Below, piece by piece: positions 1 to 7,257 of a DNA stretch of 35,589 bases (its first letter is position 1; each line of letters begins with the position of its first letter). The notes under the pieces were generated by a model that saw only the letters and a program-made list of their open reading frames with translations, did not search any database and was not told where the DNA came from. The DNA is from Oligoflexales bacterium (GTDB lineage Bacteria > Bdellovibrionota_B > Oligoflexia > Oligoflexales > RGVZ01). A program made the translations under genes and the position numbers. The stretch lies in assembly GCA_947445775.1 (NCBI GenBank), contig CANFEB010000027.1, positions 1-35,589 on the forward strand, in the 5' to 3' direction.

Positions 1-76
1 ACTTTTAATGAATCGGCAGGTGTGTAGGAAACTAAAGCCGAAATGAAAGTAGTAGCGATTACTTACTATTGATGAA

Positions 77-109
77 AAAGGATCCTCTCTGAAAAAGAAA
101 GGATCCTTT
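77..109 (-). terminator. Rho-independent terminator of the peroxiredoxin gene
   Basis: A perfect 9-bp inverted repeat (AAAGGATCC at 77-85, GGATCCTTT at 101-109) with a 15-nt loop lies 24 bp past the peroxiredoxin stop codon. Read on the minus strand, the second arm runs into a short T tract (TTTTTC). That is the layout of an intrinsic terminator for minus-strand transcription. The plus strand also has A/T-rich flanks, so it could work weakly both ways. Confidence 0.75.
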
Positions 110-132
110 GATCAAGGAGTTCCGGCTGAAAT

Positions 133-714
133 TTACTGTGCGAAGAAGGTTTTCAGGCCTTCTGCAGTCGCTTTCATGGATTTTTCGCCTTTTTTCCAAT
201 TTGCCGGGCAAACTTCGCCGTGCTGCTCATGGAACTGGAGGGCTTCCACCAGTCGGAGCATTTCGTCGACATTACGGCCAAGGGGCAGATCGTTGACGGA
301 TTGATGACGAACAATGCCTTCCTTGTCGATCAGGAAGGTTCCGCGCAGGGCAATGCCAGCGTCCGGAAGGAGCACGTCATAATCGCGGGCAATGGTTTTG
401 TTGATGTCGGCAAGGATCGGGTATTTCACGCCTTCAATGCCGCCCTGTGATAGCGGCGTTTTTAGCCAGGCGTTGTGGGAAAAGTGACTGTCCACTGAGC
501 ATCCGATCACTTCGGTGTTCAATTTATGGAACTGGCCCAGCTTCTCTTGGAATGCGTGGAGTTCGGTTGGGCAGACGAAAGTGAAATCAAGGGGATAAAA
601 GAAGAGAACGACATGCTTGCCGCGCAGACTGCTGAGGGTGATTTCCTTGAAATCGCCAGCGATGGCTGCGGTTGCCTTGAATTCAGGGGCTTTTTTTCCT
701 ACGAGTACGGACAT
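133..714 (-). CDS. Typical 2-Cys peroxiredoxin (AhpC/Prx1 family)
   Basis: This is a cytosolic thiol peroxidase that reduces H2O2, organic peroxides and possibly peroxynitrite. The 193-residue product has the PxxxTxxC active site (P41, T45, peroxidatic C48, context DFTFVCPTE) and a C-terminal resolving cysteine in an EVCPANW motif (about C169), so it is a full-length typical 2-Cys enzyme. An in-frame ATG exists at 726, but the codons between it and 714 contain the sequence TGAGG six bases before the second ATG, so 714 is the better start. It is a single gene: a terminator lies downstream and about 115 bp of A/T-rich intergenic sequence upstream. No reductase partner (AhpF) is in the window, so thioredoxin is the likely electron donor (inference). 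Confidence 0.95.
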   Translation of the reverse strand: MSVLVGKKAPEFKATAAIAGDFKEITLSSLRGKHVVLFFYPLDFTFVCPTELHAFQEKLGQFHKLNTEVIGCSVDSHFSHNAWLKTPLSQGGIEGVKYPILADINKTIARDYDVLLPDAGIALRGTFLIDKEGIVRHQSVNDLPLGRNVDEMLRLVEALQFHEQHGEVCPANWKKGEKSMKATAEGLKTFFAQ

Positions 715-763
715 GGTAGACCTCATTAAAGCTAAAAAAATAAAATAAATCGAGGTTCTTCGA

Positions 764-786
764 CGAGATCCCTCGCTACTCTCAGG
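764..786 (+). repeat. Dispersed 23-bp repeat, copy 1
   Basis: The 23-nt stretch containing GAGATCCCTCGCTAC matches 21 of 23 positions with the reverse complement of 35511-35533 at the other end of the window. Both copies are intergenic. This one lies between the peroxiredoxin start and the rlmM stop. It looks like a small interspersed intergenic repeat of this genome; function unknown. Confidence 0.55.
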
Positions 787-830
787 ACACGATCTAGCCG
801 AAAAAACGATGTTTTGTCAGCTAAATCTGG

Positions 831-1982
831 CTAGGGTGCCAATCGGGACGCAGCAAACACCGTGACCTCACGCCGGTCGTGGTAGAGCTGGCGTGCCGCC
901 AAGTGCCAGTTTTCATTAGCCGCACCAATGACTTCCAGGCATTTCAAGACCTCTTGTCGGCGCTGCTTCATGGGCAACTTCAGGTTCAAAATCACGTAGC
1001 GGCAGTGCCCTTCCCGGATCCATTCGGCCGCTAGTTTCGCGACCCGCGATGGTTGCTCCACCACATCGCAAATCAGCCAGTCCACTGGTGTTTTTGGTTT
1101 GTAGTGGAAGGCATCTGCTTCCTTATGGTTGACCATGCCCGTGGCCATCAGGGCATTATCCATGGGGCCATTGTCGACCGCGGTCACGAACATTTCCCGC
1201 TTGATAAGCTGATAAGTCCAGCCCCCAGGCGACGCCCCAAGGTCGACCGCGGTGAGGCCCGGACGTAAAAGATAATCCCTTTGGTCCTTGTTCATGAAAA
1301 CGTGAAAGGCCTCTTCCAACTTCAAAGTGGAGCGGCTTGGCGCAGCTGGCGGCAGTTTCAGGCGTGCCACACCGTCAATCCATTGGGATGAATTGTTGGG
1401 GTCGATCCAGGTCAACAGGGCCGATTTCGCGCGGTCGTAAAAAAACACGTTGAAAATCGGCAGACCCCGAGCGCCATTTTTGGTGATGAGTCCACCCTTG
1501 GTCAGGGCCTTGGTCAGGGCCGGGTGAACGAGTTTGGAAAATCGAGTTAATTCTTTGCCGTCGTTATTGTCCGGATAGGTCACAACCATTCGGTTATATT
1601 GAATGCCGGCGGTCGCAAAAAGCGTGTCCAGCGCGGCTGCAGCGATGGGGGCGGCACGGTCCCGAGCGTCCCCTAGATTCAAGGGACCAAAACCGAAGGC
1701 CAGTTGCCGGGCGAAAATCAGCGAGCTTAGGCGCAACTTTTTACGCAACCCCATCAACTCTTCCGCGCTGGCAAGGGGCAGCATTACAAACGCCGAATTG
1801 AGCGTGGTCACTGCCTGCAATTGACGCTTGGCACCGATAATGCCGGTGAGGGACAAAATCTCCGAGACTTTTGCAGCGAGTTCCTGGCCCGCATCCGCCT
1901 CAAAGCCCTCGCGGCAATAGACCATGACCAAGGGGGTCAAGGGATTTAAGTGTTTCAAAACGGGTGCACCAGATTCTGTCAC
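831..1982 (-). CDS. rlmM: 23S rRNA 2'-O-ribose methyltransferase, RlmM-like
   Basis: The product is a SAM-dependent methyltransferase of the FtsJ/RlmM type. RlmM methylates the 2'-OH of C2498 of 23S rRNA in E. coli. The 383-residue product has an N-terminal THUMP-like region beginning around VYCREGFE (residue 21 on), then a Rossmann methyltransferase domain with the SAM motif DLGASPGGWT and downstream motifs WLICDVVEQP and LNLKLPMKQR, as in the family. The start is GTG at 1982, directly abutting the TGA of pruA (TGAGTG). An AGGAG lies six bases upstream inside the end of pruA, so the two genes are translationally linked. The length is close to E. coli RlmM. The alternative ATG at residue 20 has no comparable ribosome-binding site. 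Confidence 0.88.
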   Translation of the reverse strand: MTESGAPVLKHLNPLTPLVMVYCREGFEADAGQELAAKVSEILSLTGIIGAKRQLQAVTTLNSAFVMLPLASAEELMGLRKKLRLSSLIFARQLAFGFGPLNLGDARDRAAPIAAAALDTLFATAGIQYNRMVVTYPDNNDGKELTRFSKLVHPALTKALTKGGLITKNGARGLPIFNVFFYDRAKSALLTWIDPNNSSQWIDGVARLKLPPAAPSRSTLKLEEAFHVFMNKDQRDYLLRPGLTAVDLGASPGGWTYQLIKREMFVTAVDNGPMDNALMATGMVNHKEADAFHYKPKTPVDWLICDVVEQPSRVAKLAAEWIREGHCRYVILNLKLPMKQRRQEVLKCLEVIGAANENWHLAARQLYHDRREVTVFAASRLAP

Positions 1983-3614
1983 TCAGGTCTCCTGCATGTG
2001 CGGGTAACGATGGTCGGTGATCGGCAGGAAGTTTTCCTTGATGGTGCGCATGGAAACCCAGCGCAAAAGATTCAGCATGCTGCCAGCTTTATCGTTCGTG
2101 CCAGAAGCGCGCGAACCACCGAAAGGTTGCTGGCCCACGACGGCCCCCGTCGGCTTGTCGTTGATGTAGAAATTTCCGGCGGCGCCTTCTAGCGCATTGG
2201 TCATATGCCGGATTGTCCGGCGTTCCCGCGCAAATATGGCCCCGGTCAGGGCGTATGGCGTTGCTTCGTCACAAAGCCTCAGTGTTTCTTCGAACTTGCT
2301 GTCGTCGTACACATAAACAGTGAGGACCGGTCCGAAAATTTCTTCGACCATGGTTTTGAAGGTTGGATTGAGTGTTTCGATGACCGTCGGGCGGATGAAC
2401 CAGCCCTTGCTGTCATCGCATTGTCCGCCGGCGATCACCTTGGCATCCGGAGCCGACTTCGCAAAATCAATGTAGCCATTGATTTTCTTAAACGCCCGCT
2501 CGTCGATCACAGCGCCCATGAAGTTGGTGAAATCTTCCGGGTCGCCCATTTTGAGTTCTTCGGTGATGGCAATCAAACGGTCCCGCACATGTGGCCAAAT
2601 GCTGCGTGGAATATACGCACGTGACGCCGCCGAACATTTCTGACCCTGATATTCGAAAGAACCCCGGACAAGAGCTGTCACCAGTTGGTCGATATCGGCA
2701 GAAGGATGCGCGAAGACAAAATCCTTGCCGCCCGTTTCACCGACTAATCTCGGGTAGGATTTGTAGCGGTCGATGTTTTTGCCAACGGCCTTCCACAGGT
2801 CATTGAAGGTTGCTGTCGACCCGGTGAAGTGGATCCCCGCCAAGTCACGATGTTCAAGGAGTGCATCGCTGATCGCGGCGGCTGGACCCGGCAGGAAGTT
2901 GATGACGCCGGGTGGCAGTCCAGCTTCCTCCAGGATTTGCATGCCAATCCATGCCGACAAAACACTCGTCGCCGCCGGTTTCCAGACCACCGTGCAACCC
3001 ATCAGGGCCGGGGCGCACGGCAAATTTACGGCGATGGATGTGAAGTTAAAGGGGGCCACAGCGTAAACAAAACCTTCCAGTGGACGGGCCGCTAGACGGT
3101 TCCACTGACCGGCAGGCGACACTGGCTGCTGGGCGTAGATTTCCGTCATGAAGTGGACATTCCATCGGAAAAAATCGATCAGTTCGCAGGCGGCGTCGAT
3201 TTCAGATTGATAGCAGGTTTTACTTTGCCCAAGCATCGTCGCCGCATTCATTTTGGCCCGGTATTTCGTCGCCAATAGATCAGCGGCCTTTAAAAACACG
3301 GCGGCGCGTTCTGCCCAAGGCATGACCGACCAGGACTTGCGGGCGTGCAGGGCGGCCGTGACTGCGGCCTGGGTATCTTCAGCTGATGCCTGGGCACAAC
3401 GGGCCAGGGTCAGACTTTTGTTGTGAGGGCTGGTTACAGACCGGCCATTTTTTGTCATGATGTGCTTGCCGTCTATGACTAGCGGGATTTCAATCGGGGT
3501 CTGGCGCTGGCGGGCAAGTTCACTTTTAAGCTCTCGTTTTTCCAGGGATCCTGGCCCATAGGCCCGAATCGGTTCGTTGGTGGGTACGGGAGCGTTAAAA
3601 AGGGCATGGGGCAT
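1983..3614 (-). CDS. pruA: L-glutamate gamma-semialdehyde (1-pyrroline-5-carboxylate) dehydrogenase
   Basis: This enzyme oxidises glutamate semialdehyde to glutamate with NAD+, the second step of proline degradation. The 543-residue product is an aldehyde dehydrogenase of the stand-alone, mitochondrial ALDH4A1-like type. It shows the N-terminal family segment [10 protein letters not shown], cofactor-binding [13 protein letters not shown], the GETGGKDF region with the general-base Glu, and the catalytic cysteine C327 in [10 protein letters not shown] longer in-frame reading to 3728 exists, but ATG 3614 has GGAG seven bases upstream and gives the length usual for the family. No proline dehydrogenase is nearby and the protein is not a PutA fusion. 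rlmM follows without a gap. Upstream it is divergent from the MsrB-MsrA gene across only 36 bp. Confidence 0.93.
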   Translation of the reverse strand: MPHALFNAPVPTNEPIRAYGPGSLEKRELKSELARQRQTPIEIPLVIDGKHIMTKNGRSVTSPHNKSLTLARCAQASAEDTQAAVTAALHARKSWSVMPWAERAAVFLKAADLLATKYRAKMNAATMLGQSKTCYQSEIDAACELIDFFRWNVHFMTEIYAQQPVSPAGQWNRLAARPLEGFVYAVAPFNFTSIAVNLPCAPALMGCTVVWKPAATSVLSAWIGMQILEEAGLPPGVINFLPGPAAAISDALLEHRDLAGIHFTGSTATFNDLWKAVGKNIDRYKSYPRLVGETGGKDFVFAHPSADIDQLVTALVRGSFEYQGQKCSAASRAYIPRSIWPHVRDRLIAITEELKMGDPEDFTNFMGAVIDERAFKKINGYIDFAKSAPDAKVIAGGQCDDSKGWFIRPTVIETLNPTFKTMVEEIFGPVLTVYVYDDSKFEETLRLCDEATPYALTGAIFARERRTIRHMTNALEGAAGNFYINDKPTGAVVGQQPFGGSRASGTNDKAGSMLNLLRWVSMRTIKENFLPITDHRYPHMQET

Positions 3615-3650
3615 GAAGAATCTCCGTCTGAAAGTCGTGGAGACCGTAAC

Positions 3651-4568
3651 ATGAAGAAGTATGTGAAACCAAGCGCTGACGAGTTGCGCAAAATCTTGAC
3701 TCCCGAGCAGTTTGCTGTGACCCAGCAAGATGCCACGGAGCCCCCGTTTCGCAACGCTTTTTGGGACTCAAAATCACCCGGGATATACGTGGACATTGCC
3801 TCCGGAGAACCCCTGTTTTCTTCCCTTGCCAAGTTCGATTCTGGGTGCGGTTGGCCCAGCTTTACCGCGCCCCTGAAGCCGGCCCAAGTCACCGAACATG
3901 CAGACTACAAATTGGGTCAGCTCCGGACGGAGGTTCGCTCGGCCGCCGCAGATTCTCATCTGGGCCATGTCTTTGATGATGGCCCAGGCCCAACAGGGCT
4001 CCGCTATTGCATCAACTCAGCCGCCTTGGGTTTTGTCCCGGCGCACCGGATGGTCGAAGAGGGTTACGGTGACTTGGCTTCGTTATTCGAAATAGCGGTC
4101 CTTGCAGGCGGCTGTTTTTGGGGGGTGGAGGAAATCCTCCGGGACATCCAGGGCGTGCTGGCGACGCGTGTTGGGTATACCGGTGGTGAATCTGCCAGCC
4201 CGGCCTACGAACAAGTCAAGACCGGTGTCACGGGGCATGCCGAGGCTGTGGAAATCACATTTGACCCGGCCGTGCTAAGTTTTGAGGATTTGCTTGGATA
4301 TTTTTTTCGCCTCCATGACCCGACCATGCTTAACCGGCAAATGAATGACATCGGCACCCAGTACCGGTCGGCCGTATTTTTCGGGTCAGAGGCCCAACGA
4401 GAAATCGCCGAGCAGGTCAAGGCCAAGGTCGCCGCCTCGGGCAAGTGGGTCAAGCCCATCGTTACCCAAGTCGTTGCCCAAGCCAAATTTTGGCCGGCGG
4501 AGGACTACCATCAGCACTATCTGCTCAAAAATCCGAAGGGTTACAACTGCCACTTTATGCGAGATTAG
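3651..4568 (+). CDS. msrBA: Bifunctional methionine sulfoxide reductase, MsrB-MsrA fusion
   Basis: The product repairs oxidised methionine: MsrB reduces the R-sulfoxide and MsrA the S-sulfoxide. In 305 residues the order is MsrB (about 1-145) then MsrA (about 147-305). MsrB has SGCGWPSF (C66) and the catalytic C120 in RYCINSAAL. Its two zinc-binding CxxC pairs are absent ([11 protein letters not shown] and [11 protein letters not shown] stand in their place), as in other fused MsrB forms. MsrA has the GGCFWG motif with C155. The B-A order is less common than A-B but is known. ATG 3651 has GGAG eight bases upstream; an in-frame upstream start at 3606 would overlap pruA and has no such signal. 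No signal peptide is visible, so it is predicted cytosolic. Confidence 0.94.
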   Translation: MKKYVKPSADELRKILTPEQFAVTQQDATEPPFRNAFWDSKSPGIYVDIASGEPLFSSLAKFDSGCGWPSFTAPLKPAQVTEHADYKLGQLRTEVRSAAADSHLGHVFDDGPGPTGLRYCINSAALGFVPAHRMVEEGYGDLASLFEIAVLAGGCFWGVEEILRDIQGVLATRVGYTGGESASPAYEQVKTGVTGHAEAVEITFDPAVLSFEDLLGYFFRLHDPTMLNRQMNDIGTQYRSAVFFGSEAQREIAEQVKAKVAASGKWVKPIVTQVVAQAKFWPAEDYHQHYLLKNPKGYNCHFMRD

Positions 4569-4641
4569 GGTTCGCTGTGGTAAGATTTTCCCTATGTGCC
4601 CGCAAGGCAAGAATTTTACCCTCCCGGGAGGTCGTGGACCA

Positions 4642-5169
4642 ATGTCCGGAACTAATAGTTCAAATAGTTCTAATACGTCTGGCGGCTCTAATGGCCCCCA
4701 AACCCTGAGCCAATCTGACGGGATCAATCGTCGCAGTGTCCGTAATTTCTTACTGCAGCCTTTTTTGCAGACACAACTAGGCCTGGTCAGCGTGCTGCTG
4801 TCCTTTGCTTTTGCCGGCGTGGTTGCATGGTTGTTTTACGTTCACCTGAATCGGTTCGCGACGGTGGTCATTCAGCTTACCGATGCTGAAGATGAAGTCT
4901 TGAAACTGCTTTATTCCAGTCTTTCTGAGATGCGCACGGGAATCCTTGTGGCCATCGGATTATTTTTGGTCGCAAACATTATTTTTTCGATTTTTTTCAC
5001 GCACAAAATGGTTGGGCCGACCATTGCGTTTCGCAGGTTGATCCGCAATATGATTGACGGCAATTACGGCAAGCAAATCAAGTTGCGCAATGGAGACGCC
5101 TTCGTCGAAGTCGCCGATGAACTCAATGAGTTGTCGAGGACGTTGGCAGAAAAATATGCAGGTAAATGA
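4642..5169 (+). CDS. Two-TM HAMP-domain membrane protein
   Basis: The 175-residue product has a Ser/Asn/Gly-rich N-terminus (SGTNSSNSSNTSGGSN). TM1 follows at about residues 45-70 (QLGLVSVLLSFAFAGVVAWL), then a short loop and TM2 at about 95-118. A HAMP-like segment comes last (MVGPTIAFRRLIRNM...DELNELSRTLAEK). There is no kinase, cyclase or methyl-accepting domain, so it is either a stand-alone HAMP protein or half of a complex. ATG 4642 is preceded by GGGAGG ten bases upstream; ATG 4594 is also in frame but has no good ribosome-binding site. Its stop overlaps the start of the J-domain gene by 14 nt, so the two are probably co-translated and may act together (inference). Function unknown. 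Confidence 0.7.
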   Translation: MSGTNSSNSSNTSGGSNGPQTLSQSDGINRRSVRNFLLQPFLQTQLGLVSVLLSFAFAGVVAWLFYVHLNRFATVVIQLTDAEDEVLKLLYSSLSEMRTGILVAIGLFLVANIIFSIFFTHKMVGPTIAFRRLIRNMIDGNYGKQIKLRNGDAFVEVADELNELSRTLAEKYAGK

Positions 5170-6208
5170 CAACGACTGGTTTTTGCCCGCAATATTTGCC
5201 GACGGCTCTGTCAGTGCATGCCTTGGCGCAGTCATTGTGGAATTGGAGCGTCGGCGTGAATTTGTCGTTGCAATAAAATCACGATTGGATCCGCAAAACG
5301 GCAACGGCGCTGACGCGGTGACGGATCTCGGCAACCGCATCAAGCCCCTTGAAAACACACTACGCACACGTTTGCCGATGTTGCTTCCGGACCGTCCGGG
5401 AGCATGGTTTCGGGTGTCGGCGGCGCGCACTTCCGGACCATTTGCAACCTCCATTCTTCACGAACCGGTGTTTGCTCCCTATGGTTCGGCGCCCAATCAC
5501 CTCGTGCGTGATGGGTTGGTTTCTGCTTGGAACAGCGGAGCGGGATCGGTCGGAGTTTTCCGTGTGGGGATCCGTTGCCTGTGGTTGACGTTGCTGGAAT
5601 TGAACGCCCGTTATCGCGGGATTTCGGATCTCAGCGATGTGGGTGGCAGCAGATCTAAGCCCGGCGCATATTGTGGGCTGGGCTTAGATCTGCTGCCCGA
5701 GGGTTTGCCTGGAGAACTGGACTGCAAATCCTTGCGTGCTTTTTTAACCAACGTCCGCAATGAATTGACGGGCTGCCGGCAAAGGTTAGACGCTTGTTAC
5801 CGCGACCTCTTGCAGGCCACGGACGTATTTTTTGAACAGCAGGCCGTTTCCGCGGCTAGTGCGGCCAGCGTCGCCGGCTCAGGAGGCTCAGGAGGCTCAG
5901 GAGGCGAGGCCCGAACCGGCGCCCAGGCCGGCGGCTGGCGTGACCGAGCCGACGAGTTTCGCGATGAGCAAAGCCGGCGGCGAAACGAAGCCTCGCAGCA
6001 GCGTGCTGGGGCAGTGTTTAAAACGTCCCGCGATATCGAAGCGCTGCGCTATTTTGGCTTCAGCGATTTTCCTGCCGCGGATGAATTGCGGCGCAAATAT
6101 TTGGAACTGGCCAAGCGGTATCATCCGGATGCTGGCTCAGGACACGAAGAAAAGTTCAAGACCCTCAGCCGCGTTTACGAACATCTCTTGCAGAGATGCA
6201 ATCCATGA
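5156..6208 (+). CDS. Protein with C-terminal DnaJ (J) domain
   Basis: The 350-residue product has an unrecognised N-terminal domain (about 1-230) and a low-complexity linker (AASVAGSGGSGGSGG). A charged stretch and a C-terminal J domain (about 288-350) follow, with the HPD tripeptide at 323-325 (AKRYHPDAGSG). J domains stimulate Hsp70/DnaK ATPase activity; a C-terminal position without zinc-finger or substrate domains makes this a class C J-protein whose own N-terminal part chooses the client. The start overlaps the HAMP gene by 14 nt and relies on a weak ribosome-binding site, which fits translational coupling. The coding sequence contains a perfect 18-bp inverted repeat (5645-5697) and a triple GGCTCAGGA repeat (5876-5902). 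The client and role are unknown. Confidence 0.8.
   Translation: MQVNDNDWFLPAIFADGSVSACLGAVIVELERRREFVVAIKSRLDPQNGNGADAVTDLGNRIKPLENTLRTRLPMLLPDRPGAWFRVSAARTSGPFATSILHEPVFAPYGSAPNHLVRDGLVSAWNSGAGSVGVFRVGIRCLWLTLLELNARYRGISDLSDVGGSRSKPGAYCGLGLDLLPEGLPGELDCKSLRAFLTNVRNELTGCRQRLDACYRDLLQATDVFFEQQAVSAASAASVAGSGGSGGSGGEARTGAQAGGWRDRADEFRDEQSRRRNEASQQRAGAVFKTSRDIEALRYFGFSDFPAADELRRKYLELAKRYHPDAGSGHEEKFKTLSRVYEHLLQRCNP
5645..5697. repeat. Perfect 18-bp inverted repeat inside the J-domain gene
   Basis: The arms at 5645-5662 and 5680-5697 are exact reverse complements (core AGATCTAAGCCC / GGGCTTAGATCT), separated by 17 nt. The repeat is in frame and encodes a segment starting GGSRSKPG and ending LGLDLLPE. 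An mRNA hairpin of about 18 bp would sit in the middle of the coding region. Confidence 0.9.
5876..5902 (+). repeat. Three tandem 9-bp GGCTCAGGA units
   Basis: Three exact copies of GGCTCAGGA encode a Gly-Ser-Gly linker ahead of the J domain. Copy-number change would lengthen or shorten the linker by three residues without a frameshift. Confidence 0.85.
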
Positions 6209-6223
6209 TGTCATAAGCAAATA

Positions 6224-6613
6224 ATGCCAACCCCCCAAGGCAAATTAAGATTGCTGCCGCTGTTCCGGCTTCGTTGCCCGTATTGCGGGTCAACTCCGCT
6301 GCGTGCAGATGGGTCTTGGTTTTATTTTCGACCTGGCTGCAAGATTTGCGATTACGTCTACGAACGCGAGCCTGGCTACTTCACCGGCGCGTCGTGGATG
6401 ATCAACTATGCGGCCTTGGCGGGATCTGGCTGCATGCTCGGGGCGTTGCTTTTGGTTCTCTTGCCTAATCTCGACGCCCTTTGGGTGGCGGCCCTGGTCT
6501 CCGTTTTTTTGATTATTTTTGGCATGTGGTTTATTCCCTACAGCATGGCCCTTTGGCTTGGTTTTGATCATCTCCTTCATCCGCTGACCCAGGCGGACCG
6601 TTACCGGGAGTGA
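6224..6613 (+). CDS. DUF983 family membrane protein
   Basis: The 129-residue product has an N-terminal zinc-ribbon pair (CPYCG about 19-23 and CKICDY about 41-46), the family segment EREPGYFTGASWMINYA, and two hydrophobic helices (ALAGSGCMLGALLLVLL and ALVSVFLIIFGMWFI). This is the standard DUF983 architecture and length. It starts 16 bp after the J-domain gene stop, in the same direction; no strong ribosome-binding site is visible. Members of this family are often found near cytochrome oxidase genes in other proteobacteria, but none are present here and the function is unknown. Confidence 0.82.
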   Translation: MPTPQGKLRLLPLFRLRCPYCGSTPLRADGSWFYFRPGCKICDYVYEREPGYFTGASWMINYAALAGSGCMLGALLLVLLPNLDALWVAALVSVFLIIFGMWFIPYSMALWLGFDHLLHPLTQADRYRE

Positions 6614-7257
6614 CATTTATATGGACCCGCCGGTGAAGGAATTTTACTCGGCTCCCTTGGTCAGCACTTTTTTTGTGGCGACGACACCGCAAGGTTAAAT
6701 TATCTCCGCTATGATCGCCATTCCCCGGGGAAGCGAGGGTGGAGACTGCATCTGCATCTGCCTCGGCCTCCACCCCTCATGTTAGCCAGGACCTCGCGGG
6801 CTCGCTACAACAACTCTCCTTGGGATTCGGTCAAGGTCACGCGCAATTCAAATGTCGCCTCCACCGGCAGAAGATCACCTTCGGGCGTTATGCGCGATTA
6901 AGGCCAAGTGAGATACCTGCGTCTCGCCAGATTCAGGCATCTTTTGCGCTTCAGGATGAAACCGAATCAACCGTGCCGAGGTCATCGATAAATTAACGGC
7001 GAGATTGATCCGTCTTTGTAGACGTGCACACACACGTCTGGTTTCTTCGCCCGCCTGGTCACCGCCCGTTCGGTAACACTTATTGTGGCGCTACTCGCCT
7101 GCAAAGTCCCGCCATCCCGAACGCTCAGACAACAAATGATCAGTAAAATCAGTGTGTTGCTTTATTTTTCCCTACCCGCCTCCATTGTGCCTTCAGTAAT
7201 TCACAGAAATTCCGATTTCTTTCATGTGGTTAGGCCACGCGCACGGGGGAATCCGAC
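6614..7257. other. Gene-free stretch between DUF983 and the Lcl lipoprotein
   Basis: I see no convincing gene in these 644 bp. Short open frames on both strands lack ribosome-binding sites and family resemblance. The stretch holds one copy of a 44-bp dispersed repeat (6712-6755) and a perfect 7-bp stem (AGACGTG / CACGTCT, 7020-7039) with a CACACA loop. The promoter of the lipoprotein gene probably lies in the A/T-richer part around 7140-7220, but no clear -35/-10 pair stands out. Confidence 0.6.
6712..6755 (+). repeat. 44-bp dispersed repeat, copy A
   Basis: This 44-nt stretch (core CCGGGGAAGCGAGG) matches the reverse complement of 28247-28290 at 39 of 44 positions. Both copies are intergenic and in opposite orientation, 21.5 kb apart. 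The unit contains short self-complementary parts. It is followed here by CATCTG-type low-complexity sequence. Confidence 0.75.

Noticed and set aside
727-830. Intrinsic terminator of rlmM (CTAGCC ... GGCTAG, 794-834)
   Set aside because: The 6-bp arms are 29 nt apart, one overlaps the stop codon, and the T run lies inside the loop rather than after the stem.
5876-5902. CRISPR-like or phase-variable repeat
   Set aside because: Three short 9-bp units in frame encode a Gly/Ser linker; there are no spacers and no frameshift potential.
6531-6773. Minus-strand frame through the 44-bp repeat, whose translation resembles that of 28151-28345
   Set aside because: The resemblance comes from the shared nucleotide repeat only; the frames end differently outside it, and neither has a convincing start.
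6739-6996. Small frame with an Ala/Ser-rich start in the gene-free stretch
   Set aside because: It has a GTG start in low-complexity sequence, no ribosome-binding site and no resemblance to a family.
7020-7039. AGACGTG / CACGTCT hairpin as a regulator-binding site
   Set aside because: The 7-bp stem is real, but it is more than 200 bp from the next gene start and no promoter is visible beside it, so no function is claimed.
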